DNA of 64,000 nt, taken from assembly GCF_003812745.1 (NCBI RefSeq), contig NZ_CP033831.1:4154001-4218000 (forward strand), written 5' to 3'. A program made the position numbers and the translations under genes. This DNA comes from Serratia sp. FDAARGOS_506 (lineage in GTDB: Bacteria > Pseudomonadota > Gammaproteobacteria > Enterobacterales > Enterobacteriaceae). Shown here piece by piece: positions 20,651-30,283 of the stretch (positions are counted from its first letter, which is position 1; each line of letters begins with the position of its first letter). The notes beneath the pieces were generated by a model. That model did not search any database. It was not told the origin of the DNA and saw only the letters and a program-made list of their open reading frames with translations.

Positions 20651-22585
20651 ATGAACATATTTGACCACTATCGCCAGCGCTACGAAGCTGCCAAGGACGA
20701 AGAGTTCACACTGCAGGAATTTCTTACCATTTGCCGGCAAGATCGCAGTGCCTATGCCAACGCGGCCGAACGTCTGCTGATGGCTATCGGTGAACCTGTG
20801 ATGGTCGACACTGCGCTAGAATCACGCCTGTCGCGCCTGTTCTCCAACCGCGTGATCGCACGCTATCCGGCCTTCGAAGAATTCTACGGCATGGAAGAGG
20901 CCATCGAGCAGATCGTCTCTTACCTGAAACACGCCGCCCAGGGCCTGGAAGAGAAGAAACAGATCCTGTACCTGCTCGGCCCGGTGGGTGGTGGTAAATC
21001 CTCGCTGGCGGAGCGCCTGAAGGCGCTGATGCAGCGCGTGCCCATCTACACCCTCAGCGCCAACGGCGAACGCAGCCCGGTCAACGATCATCCGCTGTGC
21101 CTGTTCAATCCGCAGGAAGATGCCTCGATCCTGGAGAAAGAGTTCAACATCCCGAGTCGCTATCTCGGCACCATCATGTCGCCGTGGGCGGCCAAGCGCC
21201 TGCATGAGTTCGGCGGCGACATCACCAAGTTTAAAGTCGTGAAAGTACGCCCTTCCATTCTGGAACAGATCGCCATCGCCAAAACCGAACCGGGCGATGA
21301 GAATAACCAGGATATCTCGGCGCTGGTCGGTAAAGTGGATATCCGTAAACTGGAGAACCACGCGCAGAACGATCCGGACGCCTACGGCTACTCCGGCGCA
21401 TTGTGCCGCGCCAACCAAGGGATTATGGAGTTTGTCGAGATGTTCAAAGCGCCGATCAAGGTGCTGCATCCGCTGCTGACGGCGACCCAGGAAGGCAACT
21501 ACAACGGCACCGAAGGCATCTCCGCCCTGCCGTTCAACGGCATTATTCTGGCGCACTCCAACGAGTCCGAGTGGGTGACCTTCCGCAACAACAAGAATAA
21601 TGAAGCGTTCCTCGACCGCGTATATATCGTCAAGGTGCCTTACTGCCTGCGCGTGTCGGAAGAAATCAAGATTTACGACAAGCTGCTGGATCACAGCGAG
21701 TTGACCCACGCGCCTTGCGCGCCGGGCACCCTGGAGACGCTGGCGCGGTTTAGCGTGCTGTCGCGGCTGAAAGAGCCGGAAAACTCGAGCATTTACTCGA
21801 AAATGCGCGTGTATGACGGCGAAAGCCTCAAGGATACCGATCCGAAAGCCAAGTCCTATCAGGAGTACCGCGACTACGCCGGGGTTGATGAAGGCATGAA
21901 CGGTCTCTCTACCCGTTTCGCCTTTAAAATCCTGTCTCGGGTGTTTAACTTCGATCACGCCGAGGTGGCGGCTAACCCGGTGCACCTGTTCTATGTACTG
22001 GAGCAGCAGATCGAACGCGAACAGTTCCCGCAGGATTTGGCCGAGAAATATCTGGAGCACCTGAAAGGCTATCTGATCCCGAAATACGCCGAGTTTATCG
22101 GCAAAGAGATCCAGACCGCCTACCTGGAATCCTACTCGGAATACGGGCAGAACATTTTTGACCGCTACGTGACCTACGCAGACTTCTGGATCCAGGATCA
22201 GGAGTATCGCGATCCCGACACCGGTCAGCTGTTCGACCGTGAGTCCCTGAACGCCGAACTGGAGAAAATTGAAAAACCGGCCGGTATCAGCAACCCGAAA
22301 GATTTCCGCAACGAAATCGTGAACTTCGTACTGCGCGCCCGTGCCAACAACAACGGCCGTAACCCGAACTGGACCAGCTACGAGAAGCTGCGCACCGTGA
22401 TCGAGAAGAAAATGTTCTCCAATACCGAAGAGCTGTTGCCGGTGATTTCGTTCAATGCCAAAACCTCGACGGACGAGCAGAAAAAACACGACGACTTCGT
22501 CGACCGCATGATGGAGAAAGGCTATACCCGTAAGCAGGTACGCCTGCTGTGTGAATGGTACCTGCGGGTCAGAAAATCCTCATAA
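20651..22585 (+). CDS. yeaG: PrkA-type serine protein kinase YeaG
   Basis: A 644-residue AAA+-like protein kinase. It has an N-terminal AAA_PrkA region with the P-loop [10 protein letters not shown] (residues 109-118) and a C-terminal PrkA kinase-like domain. Length equals E. coli YeaG, which acts in nitrogen-starvation and stationary-phase survival. The ATG follows GAAAGGACGGGC. yeaH follows 131 bp downstream on the same strand. PrkA, YeaH and SpoVR are co-conserved across bacteria; the SpoVR homologue is ycgB at 33.4 kb. Confidence 0.97.
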   Translation: MNIFDHYRQRYEAAKDEEFTLQEFLTICRQDRSAYANAAERLLMAIGEPVMVDTALESRLSRLFSNRVIARYPAFEEFYGMEEAIEQIVSYLKHAAQGLEEKKQILYLLGPVGGGKSSLAERLKALMQRVPIYTLSANGERSPVNDHPLCLFNPQEDASILEKEFNIPSRYLGTIMSPWAAKRLHEFGGDITKFKVVKVRPSILEQIAIAKTEPGDENNQDISALVGKVDIRKLENHAQNDPDAYGYSGALCRANQGIMEFVEMFKAPIKVLHPLLTATQEGNYNGTEGISALPFNGIILAHSNESEWVTFRNNKNNEAFLDRVYIVKVPYCLRVSEEIKIYDKLLDHSELTHAPCAPGTLETLARFSVLSRLKEPENSSIYSKMRVYDGESLKDTDPKAKSYQEYRDYAGVDEGMNGLSTRFAFKILSRVFNFDHAEVAANPVHLFYVLEQQIEREQFPQDLAEKYLEHLKGYLIPKYAEFIGKEIQTAYLESYSEYGQNIFDRYVTYADFWIQDQEYRDPDTGQLFDRESLNAELEKIEKPAGISNPKDFRNEIVNFVLRARANNNGRNPNWTSYEKLRTVIEKKMFSNTEELLPVISFNAKTSTDEQKKHDDFVDRMMEKGYTRKQVRLLCEWYLRVRKSS

Positions 22586-22716
22586 CGCCTCAGGTAAGCG
22601 GCATTATCAGGGCCATGTCCACAGTCATGGTCGTTGCAGCGCAGCCCACGGAGGGGCTGCACATTGCGCTACAGCGGCCGGGACATGAAGAGTTGGCAAC
22701 GTCGTTTGGGGGAAGT

Positions 22717-23985
22717 ATGGCCTATTTCATTGACCGACGGCTAAACGGCAAAAACAAGAGCATGGTGAACCGCCAGCGCTTCTTGCGTCGTTACAAGTCG
22801 CAAATCAAACAGTCGATTGCCGAAGCCATCAACAAGCGTTCGGTCACCGACGTAGACAGCGGGGAGTCCGTCTCCATCCCCACTGACGACATCAACGAAC
22901 CGATGTTTCATCAGGGGCGCGGCGGTACGCGCCATCGCGTTCACCCGGGCAACGACCACTTTGTGCAGAACGATCGCGTTGAGCGGCCTCAGGGCGGATC
23001 AGGCGGTGGCGGCGGCCAGGGCAATGCCAGCCAGGATGGCGAAGGTCAGGATGAGTTTGTCTTCCAGATCTCCAAAGACGAGTACCTCGATCTTTTGTTC
23101 GAAGATCTCGCCCTGCCCAATCTGAAAAAGAATCAGTACAAGCAGCTGACCGAGTTCAAAACCCACCGCGCCGGTTATACCGCCAACGGCGTGCCGGCCA
23201 ATATCAGCGTCGTGCGTTCGTTGCAAAACTCGCTGGCGCGACGTACCGCCATGACTGCCGGTAAAAGACGCGCGTTGCACGAACTGGAAGACGAGCTGAA
23301 CCAGTTGGAAAACACCGAACCGGTGCAATTGCTGGAAGAGGAGCGGTTACGCAAAGAGATTGCCGAATTGCGCAAGAAAATCGAAAGCGTGCCGTTTATC
23401 GACACCTTCGACCTGCGCTACAAAAACTATGAGCGCCGGCCGGAACCCTCCAGCCAGGCGGTAATGTTCTGCCTGATGGACGTATCCGGTTCGATGGATC
23501 AAGCTACCAAAGATATGGCCAAACGTTTTTACATTCTGCTTTATCTGTTCCTGAGCCGAACCTACAAAAACGTCGAGGTGGTCTATATCCGCCATCATAC
23601 CCAGGCAAAAGAGGTGGATGAACAGGAGTTCTTCTATTCGCAGGAAACCGGCGGCACCATCGTCTCCAGTGCGTTGAAGCTGATGAACGACGTGGTCGAA
23701 GAACGTTACGACCCGGCGCAATGGAATATCTACGCCGCGCAAGCGTCGGACGGTGACAACTGGGCGGACGATTCACCGTTGTGCCATGAACTGTTGGCGA
23801 AGAAAATCCTGCCGATGGTGCGTTACTACAGCTACATAGAAATCACTCGCCGCGCTCATCAAACGCTGTGGCGCGAATATGAGGATCTGCAGGCGAAATT
23901 CGACAACTTCGCCATGCAACATATCCGCGAACCGGACGATATCTATCCGGTATTCCGCGAACTGTTTCGCAAGCAGACCGTGTGA
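22717..23985 (+). CDS. yeaH: YeaH, von Willebrand factor A-like protein (UPF0229)
   Basis: A 422-residue protein. It has a basic N-terminus ([12 protein letters not shown]), a Gly-rich linker at ~91-105, a charged coiled-coil-like stretch at ~185-222, then a VWA-like domain with the MIDAS motif DVSGSMD (Asp255, Ser257, Ser259). The start at 22717 has GGGGGAA just upstream and reproduces the E. coli N-terminus. The open frame reaches back to 22555 but that part is unlike the family. It is the partner of YeaG, and its molecular role is unknown. Confidence 0.95.
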   Translation: MAYFIDRRLNGKNKSMVNRQRFLRRYKSQIKQSIAEAINKRSVTDVDSGESVSIPTDDINEPMFHQGRGGTRHRVHPGNDHFVQNDRVERPQGGSGGGGGQGNASQDGEGQDEFVFQISKDEYLDLLFEDLALPNLKKNQYKQLTEFKTHRAGYTANGVPANISVVRSLQNSLARRTAMTAGKRRALHELEDELNQLENTEPVQLLEEERLRKEIAELRKKIESVPFIDTFDLRYKNYERRPEPSSQAVMFCLMDVSGSMDQATKDMAKRFYILLYLFLSRTYKNVEVVYIRHHTQAKEVDEQEFFYSQETGGTIVSSALKLMNDVVEERYDPAQWNIYAAQASDGDNWADDSPLCHELLAKKILPMVRYYSYIEITRRAHQTLWREYEDLQAKFDNFAMQHIREPDDIYPVFRELFRKQTV

Positions 23986-24322
23986 ATAACGTTGCGTGAG
24001 CATCACCCTAGCCGGAAAACGTCGTTTTCCGGCTGTTTCTTTTTCGCCATTATATATTTACCTATCCATGTTTAATTTTTGAACACCGCCAGCATCAATA
24101 ATAAGTCGCGCTACCCAGAACGCCCCTAACTATTATTGGTTCTTCTGAGGTTATTCCTAAACATTCACGTCTACGCCCACGCGCCTTGATAGGAATATTC
24201 CCATTCAGTTATCGTTAACTCATCGCTTAAGGCCTTTCCTAAGCGAAATTTGCCTCACTTTATTTCTCTATGGCTTCTCAGCCCGCTACGGCGGGCGTTT
24301 ACCGGTCAGCAGGTTACACATC
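23986..24322. other. Gene-poor interval after yeaH
   Basis: 337 bp. It holds the yeaH terminator and, at about 24278-24296, a hairpin GCCCGC-TAC-GGCGGGC just before the small ORF at 24323. No other feature is visible. Confidence 0.5.
24010..24042 (+). terminator. Terminator after yeaH
   Basis: Eleven-base-pair stem AGCCGGAAAAC/GTTTTCCGGCT with a GTC loop and a T-rich tail. Confidence 0.9.
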
Positions 24323-24553
24323 ATGATCGACTACACCCTCTATGGCCTCAACAAGCACGATGTTGAGGAATACCATAAGCAAATATGCTGCCTGCTTGGC
24401 AAAAACGTGCTGTTGGTGTTAACCGCCAACAAGCAGATAACCAAACAGAACCTGCTTGCCAGCCTTATCCAGGAGGTAGAAAAACAGCCCGATGATTATT
24501 TTCAGAGGCTGCATCGTGCGGCGATCGAAATGATTGGCGTTAACGGGCGCTGA
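24323..24553 (+). CDS. Small protein, possibly YmgB/AriR/YcgZ-like connector family
   Basis: A 76-residue soluble-looking protein. The central segment TKQNLLASLIQEVEK followed by a helix ending AAIEMIG resembles the pattern NKNIILSLIHSLE in E. coli AriR/YmgB, a small acid-resistance and biofilm regulator. The resemblance is short and I hold it loosely. A tiny membrane-protein ORF starts six bases after its stop, suggesting a two-gene unit. A hairpin just upstream (near 24287) could attenuate transcription. Confidence 0.5.
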   Translation: MIDYTLYGLNKHDVEEYHKQICCLLGKNVLLVLTANKQITKQNLLASLIQEVEKQPDDYFQRLHRAAIEMIGVNGR

Positions 24554-24559
24554 GGGAAT

Positions 24560-24658
24560 ATGCGCAAGGCGGAAATCTACGCCATTATTGCCGCCCTCGT
24601 GGTATTGGTGATGCTGTTGATCATTAACATCGATAGCGATATCAACGCTTATCCCTGA
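24560..24658 (+). CDS. Predicted 32-residue membrane protein
   Basis: ATG at 24560 with a GAGGG at 24552-24556 at good spacing. The product has a short charged start (MRKAE), one hydrophobic helix (residues ~6-23, IYAIIAALVVLVMLLII), then a polar tail NIDSDINAYP. The one-helix, N-in layout is typical of enterobacterial small membrane proteins. It is coupled to the gene ending at 24553. Function is unknown and no homologue is recognised. Confidence 0.5.
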   Translation: MRKAEIYAIIAALVVLVMLLIINIDSDINAYP

Positions 24659-24900
24659 TGAGCTCCTATTACGCCGGCTTTTTAGCCAGGCGTAATAGAC
24701 AGCGGAGGGATAATCTGTCGCAGGGTGTCTTCTGCGCGTCCTGATAATTCTCCTATCCCCGCTTTATTTCGAACCGACCGTTTCGTCAATCCATCCCGCC
24801 CTCCATCGGCATGGGAAACCATGCGAAACATCGCTGACATTGGGCGCCATCACTTTTTTAGCCTGCAGCCGCTGCACCCCGCGCCGTTGATTTTCCGACG

Positions 24901-25213
24901 CTACGCCATCACCCACGCCTCATCGGCGGTAAGATCCTGGCAAAAGCGTTCGTGAAACTTGTCGGTTTTGATCCACAGATAACCGTCGCTGTCTGGGGCC
25001 AGATTCGTGCCAGCCTTAAAGGGATGCGTCTTGCTGCCGACGACGTCGCACGCTCCCCATTTTTTATCGTCAGCCGCGCAGCGGCCGGCTAATAGTGACT
25101 ACGGATGACGTGCCCGATTTTCAGCATCACCGTGGTCTGTCGAAGCGGCATGCGGCGCAAGGCCAGAGAAAAAAACGGGATAAAAACTAGGATTTTTACC
25201 CATACCGATCTAG
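24901..25213 (-). pseudogene. Possible frameshifted remnant of a small exported protein
   Basis: On the minus strand a start-less open frame covers 25098-24901 and reads like real protein (KKWGACDVVGSKTHPF, then DGYLWIKTDKF, ending EAWVMA). Just upstream another frame holds a hydrophobic run (ILVFIPFF) and then QTTVMLKIGHVIRSHY before a stop at 25089-25091. One or more frameshifts in an original secreted protein would explain this. No family is recognised and chance cannot be excluded. The rest of the 24659-25271 interval shows no other gene. Confidence 0.25.
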
Positions 25214-25271
25214 AATCCTTCGCAAAAACAAAGAGAAGTAAATTTGAATCACCGGGAAAAGGAATGAAGTT

Positions 25272-25361
25272 GTGAAGGAAATGATCTCCATTGTCTTAAT
25301 GACATGCCTGCTGGCGCTGCTGTTTTCGTGGCTGTTCGTCTATGGTCTTAACATTCATTAA
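25272..25361 (+). CDS. Predicted 29-residue membrane protein
   Basis: GTG start at 25272 with AAAAGGAA seven bases upstream. The product is one hydrophobic helix (ISIVLMTCLLALLFSWLFVYG) with two charged residues in front and LNIH at the end. It is the second tiny membrane ORF in this stretch. An ATG nine bases in (25281) is an alternative. No homologue is recognised. Confidence 0.4.
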   Translation: MKEMISIVLMTCLLALLFSWLFVYGLNIH

Positions 25362-25793
25362 ACCTGCTGCGGCCACAAACGCTCCTTCCTGACTGACTAG
25401 CAGCGCATCGGCACGATGCGCTAAAAGCGGCCCACAAATCGCTCACTAATCACCAATCCCGACGCCCTCTTGCCTTAGACTTCACGCCTACAAATATATC
25501 AATAACTTTTATGAATCTCTCCCTATCGCATTTCTGCCTGCCTCACCGGCTCTTTTCTTACTGAGCGGGATCCCCTTCAGAGAGATGGCTTGCCTGACGC
25601 AAATGTTACCGGTAACTATGTTGTTGATTTCTTTTCGTAATAAACATTGAACCGTTAATAACCCTACGTTCTTTATAGAAATAAATTATGTATTCTTATG
25701 GATAAAGGTTCGTGTAAACGGCCTTTGGCCATTGATTATCACCCGCCAAGCTCCTAGAATTCCCGCGTAAAAATACAACTGGGATCGGGTTTC
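25362..25793. other. Gene-free interval upstream of the OrtT-like toxin
   Basis: 432 bp, AT-rich, with stops in all frames at short distance. There is no GhoS-like antitoxin ORF. The only ordered element is the GntR-like palindrome near 25603. Confidence 0.55.
25603..25618. promoter_or_regulatory. GntR/LacI-family type operator
   Basis: ATGTTACCGGTAACTA contains the perfect palindrome GTTACCGGTAAC, close to the gluconate-repressor operator (ATGTTACC-S-GTAACAT). No gluconate gene adjoins; the nearest ORF downstream is the toxin-like gene at 25794. Confidence 0.4.
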
Positions 25794-25970
25794 ATGTCGT
25801 CGCTGTGGGTTGCAACGCAATACTGTTATTTTATTGGTCTGTTCGTTTCTATGGTTTTCACCTACCTGGTTAGCCGGGACACCGTCAAAATTCGCTGTAT
25901 CAGTGCGCTAACCATCGGGTTAACCTGGCCGCTGAGCCTGCCTGTCGTGTTGCTGTTCTCGCTGTTCTAA
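25794..25970 (+). CDS. GhoT/OrtT-family membrane toxin
   Basis: A 58-residue protein with two hydrophobic helices. The C-terminal half ALTIGLTWPLSLPVVLLF closely matches the GhoT/OrtT signature (FLVGITWPMSLPVALLFSLF in GhoT, as I recall it), and the first helix is followed by a charged SRDTVK turn as in that family. Members insert in the inner membrane and collapse the proton motive force. GhoT is paired with the endoribonuclease antitoxin GhoS, while OrtT is an orphan. No ghoS-like ORF is seen on either side, so this is an OrtT-like orphan. Confidence 0.8.
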   Translation: MSSLWVATQYCYFIGLFVSMVFTYLVSRDTVKIRCISALTIGLTWPLSLPVVLLFSLF

Positions 25971-26507
25971 CGCCCCAACGGACCTCGCGTTAAACTGTCA
26001 TGCTAATGAAAAAGAGCTGACCGCCGACGTCGCGGTTTTTGGCGTGGGATTAAAAGAAGCCAGCGCAAGGCTGGCATGAAAACTGGAAGCAATGTGAGCA
26101 ATGTCGTGCCGGTTCGGGGGGCACAGAAGGAGACAACCCTTTTCCCCTTACCGGTGAAAAAATGATAATACGTCTCATTACCAAATGTAAAGTCATTTCC
26201 CTGTGCAACTTTTACCCTTGGGGAGGATATCAGCCGTGAGCCGTTCTCCAGCGTTGATACAGCCGCCCTGTCCCCCACCAATAGCCATAGAAAAATATTC
26301 AGCCCCGCCCACAACATCCTATTATGGTGCAAAGACCGCCGAGCGTTCGCTCGCCAACCGACCCCGCGAGAGAAAAGGAGTTCCAGGCTAACGCGGAAAT
26401 AAAGCCGTTCTTGTGTTTAATTCTCATTTAGCGATCGGGTGATATATACCCAGTGGATTTTAAATTACGATGCCGCCGCGTTTGCCCGGCATCATCAGGA
26501 GGCATTA
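25971..26507. other. Gene-poor interval after the OrtT-like gene
   Basis: 537 bp. A 109-codon minus-strand frame at 26003-26332 has unconvincing composition, no ribosome site and no family match. No repeat or terminator stands out. Confidence 0.45.
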
Positions 26508-26990
26508 ATGAAACCGGACGCACTCTCTCTGCCGCCGAACCCGAAAAAACTCAAAGTGATCTACGGCTGGTATATTTACGTGATCTATATCCTGCTGGTT
26601 TTCAATATTTACATGGCGGTCTACAACGTCTGCGTTCGGCATCCGATCGAAGCCCCACTGCTGTCGCTGTTTCACAGCCTGTTCCTCGCGTTGATGCTGC
26701 AACAGGTGCTCAAGAAAAATGTCGTTTTCGCTTGGATTGTGCTGAGCTACTTTATTTTGATGCGCCTGTATTACGCCAATGTGCTACATGTCGAGTTCAC
26801 GTTAGTGAGCCGCGGCCTGGTTCTACTGATTCTGACGCTGCTGCTTACCGGCGCCGTGGCCGTCGGGCAACTGGCAACGCCCCCGCTGCGGCATGACTGG
26901 CTGGCGCGGCTGGGTTGGCGGCAATGGGGTGCTCTCACGGCGCTGGCGGCCATCCTGACCCCGTTGATTACCACTGACTATCTGGGGTAA
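26508..26990 (+). CDS. Predicted four-helix integral membrane protein, unknown function
   Basis: A 160-residue protein. The ATG at 26508 has a full AGGAGG at 26499-26504, so it is preferred over the upstream ATG at 26439. Hydrophobic segments occur at about residues 22-42, 50-70, 76-96 and 100-121, with a further short one near the C-terminus. The polar N-terminus is rich in Pro and Lys. I do not recognise the family. It stands alone between the small-ORF stretch and a convergent small membrane ORF. Confidence 0.7.
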   Translation: MKPDALSLPPNPKKLKVIYGWYIYVIYILLVFNIYMAVYNVCVRHPIEAPLLSLFHSLFLALMLQQVLKKNVVFAWIVLSYFILMRLYYANVLHVEFTLVSRGLVLLILTLLLTGAVAVGQLATPPLRHDWLARLGWRQWGALTALAAILTPLITTDYLG

Positions 26991-26998
26991 GAATGGCG

Positions 26999-27193
26999 TT
27001 ATTTGGGGATATGGGGCTCGGAAATGTCTACGATGCGGCATATTTTGGTGTAGTTGCCCGCCTTCTCACAGATCTTGTCCGTGACGAACACGCTAAGGTA
27101 GCCCAGCAACAGCAAGTAGCCAACCATGCACAGAATAAAGATAAGCGTTCTCACCGATAGCGACCAACCTGACAAGAGTATCCCGAGCATCAT
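26999..27193 (-). CDS. Possible 64-residue membrane protein
   Basis: Taken from the ATG pair at 27193/27190. It has two adjacent hydrophobic helices (MLGILLSGW and TLIFILCMVGYLLLLGYLSV) and a polar tail with two Cys. The open frame continues back to 27304 but would then overlap the start of the next gene on the other strand. The ribosome site is weak. It is convergent with the four-helix protein. It may be real but is not proven. Confidence 0.35.
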   Translation of the reverse strand: MMLGILLSGWSLSVRTLIFILCMVGYLLLLGYLSVFVTDKICEKAGNYTKICRIVDISEPHIPK

Positions 27194-27295
27194 AACCTGA
27201 ACGAGGCGCTTTAAAAGGATTTCATGTGCGCACCGGCCGCATTGGCGCACGTTCTGTAGTAACATTAAGACAACACGCCCCCACCGGAAACGCCG

Positions 27296-27856
27296 ATGCA
27301 CCATCTGATGTTAGATATTGAAACCCTGGATATAAAACCCAGCGCCGTCATTCTGGTGGTAGCAGCGGTGTTTTTCGATCCCCGAACCGGGGAGTTGGGT
27401 GCCGAATTCGAAGCCGCCGTCAGCAGCCAGAAAGACCAACCGGGCCGAACCATCAGCCTGGACACGGTCGCCTGGTGGGCAAAACAGTCCGACGAAGCAC
27501 GCAAATTGGCTTTCGGCGGCACCGAGAGCCTGAAACGCGTGCTGAGCAGCCTCAGCCGCTTTATCCATATGAACAGCACCGATACGGTGAAAGTCTGGGG
27601 CAACGGCAAAGAATTCGACTGCGCGATCCTCGAGCACGCCTTCCAGCAGCTGGAAATGCCCTGCCCGTGGAAATTCTGGGATACACAGGATGTGCGCACG
27701 GTGATCACGCTGGCGGAACTGCACGGCTTTAACCCGAAAAAGACTCGCCCGTTCGAAGGCATGCCGCATCGTGCGTTGGATGACGCCCGCCACCAGGCCC
27801 GCTATGTGGCCGATACCGTCTCGGCGCTCTATTACCGCCAGGGGGCGCAGCGCTGA
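27296..27856 (+). CDS. DEDD-family 3'-5' exonuclease / exoribonuclease (RNase AS-like)
   Basis: A 186-residue protein. It opens with the ExoI motif LDIET (Asp7, Glu9), has WGNGKEFDCAIL in the ExoII region and ends with HRALDDARHQA, the ExoIII H-x4-D. The WWAKQSDEAR segment near residue 60 is typical of the phage DexA/RNase AS group that attacks RNA 3' ends rather than DnaQ proofreaders. Substrate and role here are inferred. It is probably a single gene; the MFS gene begins 76 bp later. Confidence 0.8.
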   Translation: MHHLMLDIETLDIKPSAVILVVAAVFFDPRTGELGAEFEAAVSSQKDQPGRTISLDTVAWWAKQSDEARKLAFGGTESLKRVLSSLSRFIHMNSTDTVKVWGNGKEFDCAILEHAFQQLEMPCPWKFWDTQDVRTVITLAELHGFNPKKTRPFEGMPHRALDDARHQARYVADTVSALYYRQGAQR

Positions 27857-27932
27857 CCCGCTTGCCCCTTTTCATTTATCGCCAAAATCTCTACTCTAGC
27901 CCTCTTTGTCACTCGGACGTGCCTTTCCTGTT

Positions 27933-29126
27933 ATGCAAAAGTTTCTGTTTATGCTTCTCAGCCTGGTGCTGCTCGGCCCATTAGGCATCGATCTTTACCT
28001 GCCGACCATTCCCGCCATTGCCGTCGGCCTGGGCAGCAGTGAAGCGCTAATCCAATCCACCATTTCGCTGTTTATCCTGGTGCTCGGCCTCGGCCAGATC
28101 ATTGCCGGCCCACTGGTGGATAACTATGGCCGCAAGCCAGTGGCACTGGCCGGCATTATCCTCTATATGATCGGAGCCGCGATGGCTGCGCTGGCCACCA
28201 GTCCGACGGTATTCATCGCTTCGCGTCTGCTGCAAGGGGTAGCGGTTTGCTGCACCGCCGTCGTCGCTTTCAGCGGCGTGCGCGATCGCCTGAATGGCGA
28301 CGATGCCGCCCGCGCTTTCGGCTTTCTCAACGGCACGCTGAACATTATCCCGGCGCTGGCACCGCTGCTCGGTGGCCTGCTCGCCGAAGCCTTCGGTTGG
28401 CGCGCGCCCTTCTGGTTCCTGGTCGGCTATGCGCTGCTGGTGTTGGTGCTCATCGCGCTACGTTTGCCGGAAACCCGCCCCGCCGATACCGTGCCGGTCA
28501 AAGGGCTACCGGTGCGCCAATACGCACGCATCCTCAGCGAAAGGCGTTTCCTCTCCTTTGCGGTGGTGAACTCCGGAGCGATGGGCATGGCGCTGACTTA
28601 CGTTTCTCTGGCACCGAATGTGCTGATGGGCACCGCCGGCTTGACCCCGCTGCAATTCTCTTTGGTGTTCGGCGCCAATGGTTTCTGGATCATGCTGGTC
28701 AGTTTCTTCGCCAACCGCATCATTCACAAGGTCGGCCGGCCGGTTTGTCTGGCGACCGGCGGTATTTTGATGGGGCTGGGCTGTCTGGGCCTGCTGCTGG
28801 GCGTCATGCTGCTGCCCGAGACGACGCAAGCGCACTGGCTGGCGTATATGCTACCGGTCGCCAGCGCCTGCGCCGGGTTGGCGTTCGTGATGGGCCCGGC
28901 CACCAGCTACGCGCTGGAGCCGTATTTCAATGAGGCCGGCGTCGCGTCCGCCCTGGTTGGTTTCGTGCAGATGGCGGGCGGCGCCGCGCTGGGTCTGGTG
29001 GCGATGGCGTTGCCGCTGCAGCCTAAGCTGTCGCTGGCACTGGTGATGCTGGCAGGCTGCCTGCTGGCGCTGCATGCGCGGCGGCTCAGCAGGCAGATTA
29101 AAGGGCAAATTAGAAAAGTCGCCTGA
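27933..29126 (+). CDS. MFS drug exporter, Bcr/CflA family
   Basis: A 397-residue protein with about 12 membrane helices. The motif A loop GPLVDNYGRKPVALAG follows helix 2, and DLYLPTIPAI in helix 1 is diagnostic of the Bcr/CflA (DHA1) exporters. Start ATG at 27933; an upstream in-frame TTG is less likely. The substrate cannot be told from sequence; relatives export bicyclomycin, chloramphenicol or purine analogues. It is convergent with dadX, with eight bases between the stops. Confidence 0.88.
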   Translation: MQKFLFMLLSLVLLGPLGIDLYLPTIPAIAVGLGSSEALIQSTISLFILVLGLGQIIAGPLVDNYGRKPVALAGIILYMIGAAMAALATSPTVFIASRLLQGVAVCCTAVVAFSGVRDRLNGDDAARAFGFLNGTLNIIPALAPLLGGLLAEAFGWRAPFWFLVGYALLVLVLIALRLPETRPADTVPVKGLPVRQYARILSERRFLSFAVVNSGAMGMALTYVSLAPNVLMGTAGLTPLQFSLVFGANGFWIMLVSFFANRIIHKVGRPVCLATGGILMGLGCLGLLLGVMLLPETTQAHWLAYMLPVASACAGLAFVMGPATSYALEPYFNEAGVASALVGFVQMAGGAALGLVAMALPLQPKLSLALVMLAGCLLALHARRLSRQIKGQIRKVA

Positions 29127-29134
29127 GCGGCAGC

Positions 29135-30208
29135 TCAGGCTTCGGTGACGACCGGCACCCGCGCCGCTAACGCCGACAGCAGCTCATAGCCTAACGTCCC
29201 TGCCGCCGTGGCCACCTCGTCCACCGGCAGGCGTTTCCCCCACAGCTCAACTTCGGCGCCCAGTTCGACTTGCGGACAGGGCGTCAGGTCCACCGCCAGC
29301 ATATCCATCGATACCGTTCCCAACGTGCGCGTCAGCAAGCCATCCACCCATACCGGCGTACCAGTCGGCGCATGGCGCGGATAGCCGTCGGCATAGCCGC
29401 AGGCCACCACGCCGATACGCTGCGCGCCGGCGGCGCTGTAACGGCCGCCGTACCCCACGCGATCGCCAGACTTCAGCTGTTGAATGCCGATGATCTCGCT
29501 GCTCAGCGTCATCGCCGGCTGCAGCCCCGTCGCCGCAACATCATTCCAGCAACCGCTCGGCGAAGCGCCATACAGAATGATCCCAGGGCGGACCCAGCTG
29601 CCATGGGTCGAAGGGTGCCACAGCGTGGCGGCCGAGTTGGCCAGGCAGCGCGGCAGCGGTATATCGGTAGCCGCCGCCTCGATGGTGGCCATCTGCTGGG
29701 TTACGCCTTCCGGGCCGTCAGCGGTAGCGAAATGGCTCATCAGCGTAAGCTCGCCGATGTTGGCAACCGCCTGCGCCCTTTGCCACACCTCGCGCAGCCG
29801 TTCGGGTGCAAACCCCAACCGATTCATGCCGCTGTTCACTTTCAGATAAACATTGAGCGGTGCGCTCAGCGTGGCGTCAGCGATCGCCGCCAACTGCCAG
29901 TCGCTGTGCACCGCCGTCGTCAGACGATAACGATCGAGCAACGCCAGATCCTGCGGCTGGAAGAAACCTTCCAACAGTAGAATCGGCCCTTGCCAACCCG
30001 ACTCGCGCAACAGCACCGCTTCGGCCAGATCCAGCATGGCGAAGCCATCGGTTTGTGCCATGCTGCGCCAAACGTGTTTGATGCCGTGGCCATAGGCGTT
30101 GGCCTTGACCACCGCCCAGATTTTGGCGCCGGGGGCAAAGCGGCGCACCACCTGCAGGTTATTTTCAATCGCGCCGAGATGCATCGTGGCGGTTATGGGA
30201 CGGGGCAT
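29135..30208 (-). CDS. dadX: Catabolic alanine racemase
   Basis: A 357-residue PLP enzyme interconverting L- and D-alanine. The PLP-Schiff-base Lys35 lies in [10 protein letters not shown], and the C-terminal domain carries the second catalytic Tyr in the GYGGRY region. It lies 75 bp downstream of dadA on the same strand, forming the classic dadAX operon, so it is called DadX (catabolic) rather than Alr (biosynthetic). It would provide D-alanine for DadA. Confidence 0.95.
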   Translation of the reverse strand: MPRPITATMHLGAIENNLQVVRRFAPGAKIWAVVKANAYGHGIKHVWRSMAQTDGFAMLDLAEAVLLRESGWQGPILLLEGFFQPQDLALLDRYRLTTAVHSDWQLAAIADATLSAPLNVYLKVNSGMNRLGFAPERLREVWQRAQAVANIGELTLMSHFATADGPEGVTQQMATIEAAATDIPLPRCLANSAATLWHPSTHGSWVRPGIILYGASPSGCWNDVAATGLQPAMTLSSEIIGIQQLKSGDRVGYGGRYSAAGAQRIGVVACGYADGYPRHAPTGTPVWVDGLLTRTLGTVSMDMLAVDLTPCPQVELGAEVELWGKRLPVDEVATAAGTLGYELLSALAARVPVVTEA

Positions 30209-30283
30209 CGGTTCTCCTTGGGGCAGCGTACAGCGGCCACGCGCGCCTGCGCGTGGCCGGTTAAGTCTATGACAGAGTGACGA

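Noticed and set aside
20822-22489. A 555-codon open frame on the minus strand
   Set aside because: It is antisense to yeaG and arises from the strong third-position GC bias. It has no family resemblance and no ribosome site.
24725-24955. A 76-codon plus-strand frame in the accessory stretch
   Set aside because: Pro/Arg/Ser-rich composition without a ribosome site or recognisable motif. It runs opposite the probable remnant on the minus strand.
26003-26332. A 109-codon minus-strand frame
   Set aside because: There is no ribosome site, and its hydrophobic and basic blocks look random. No family is recognised.
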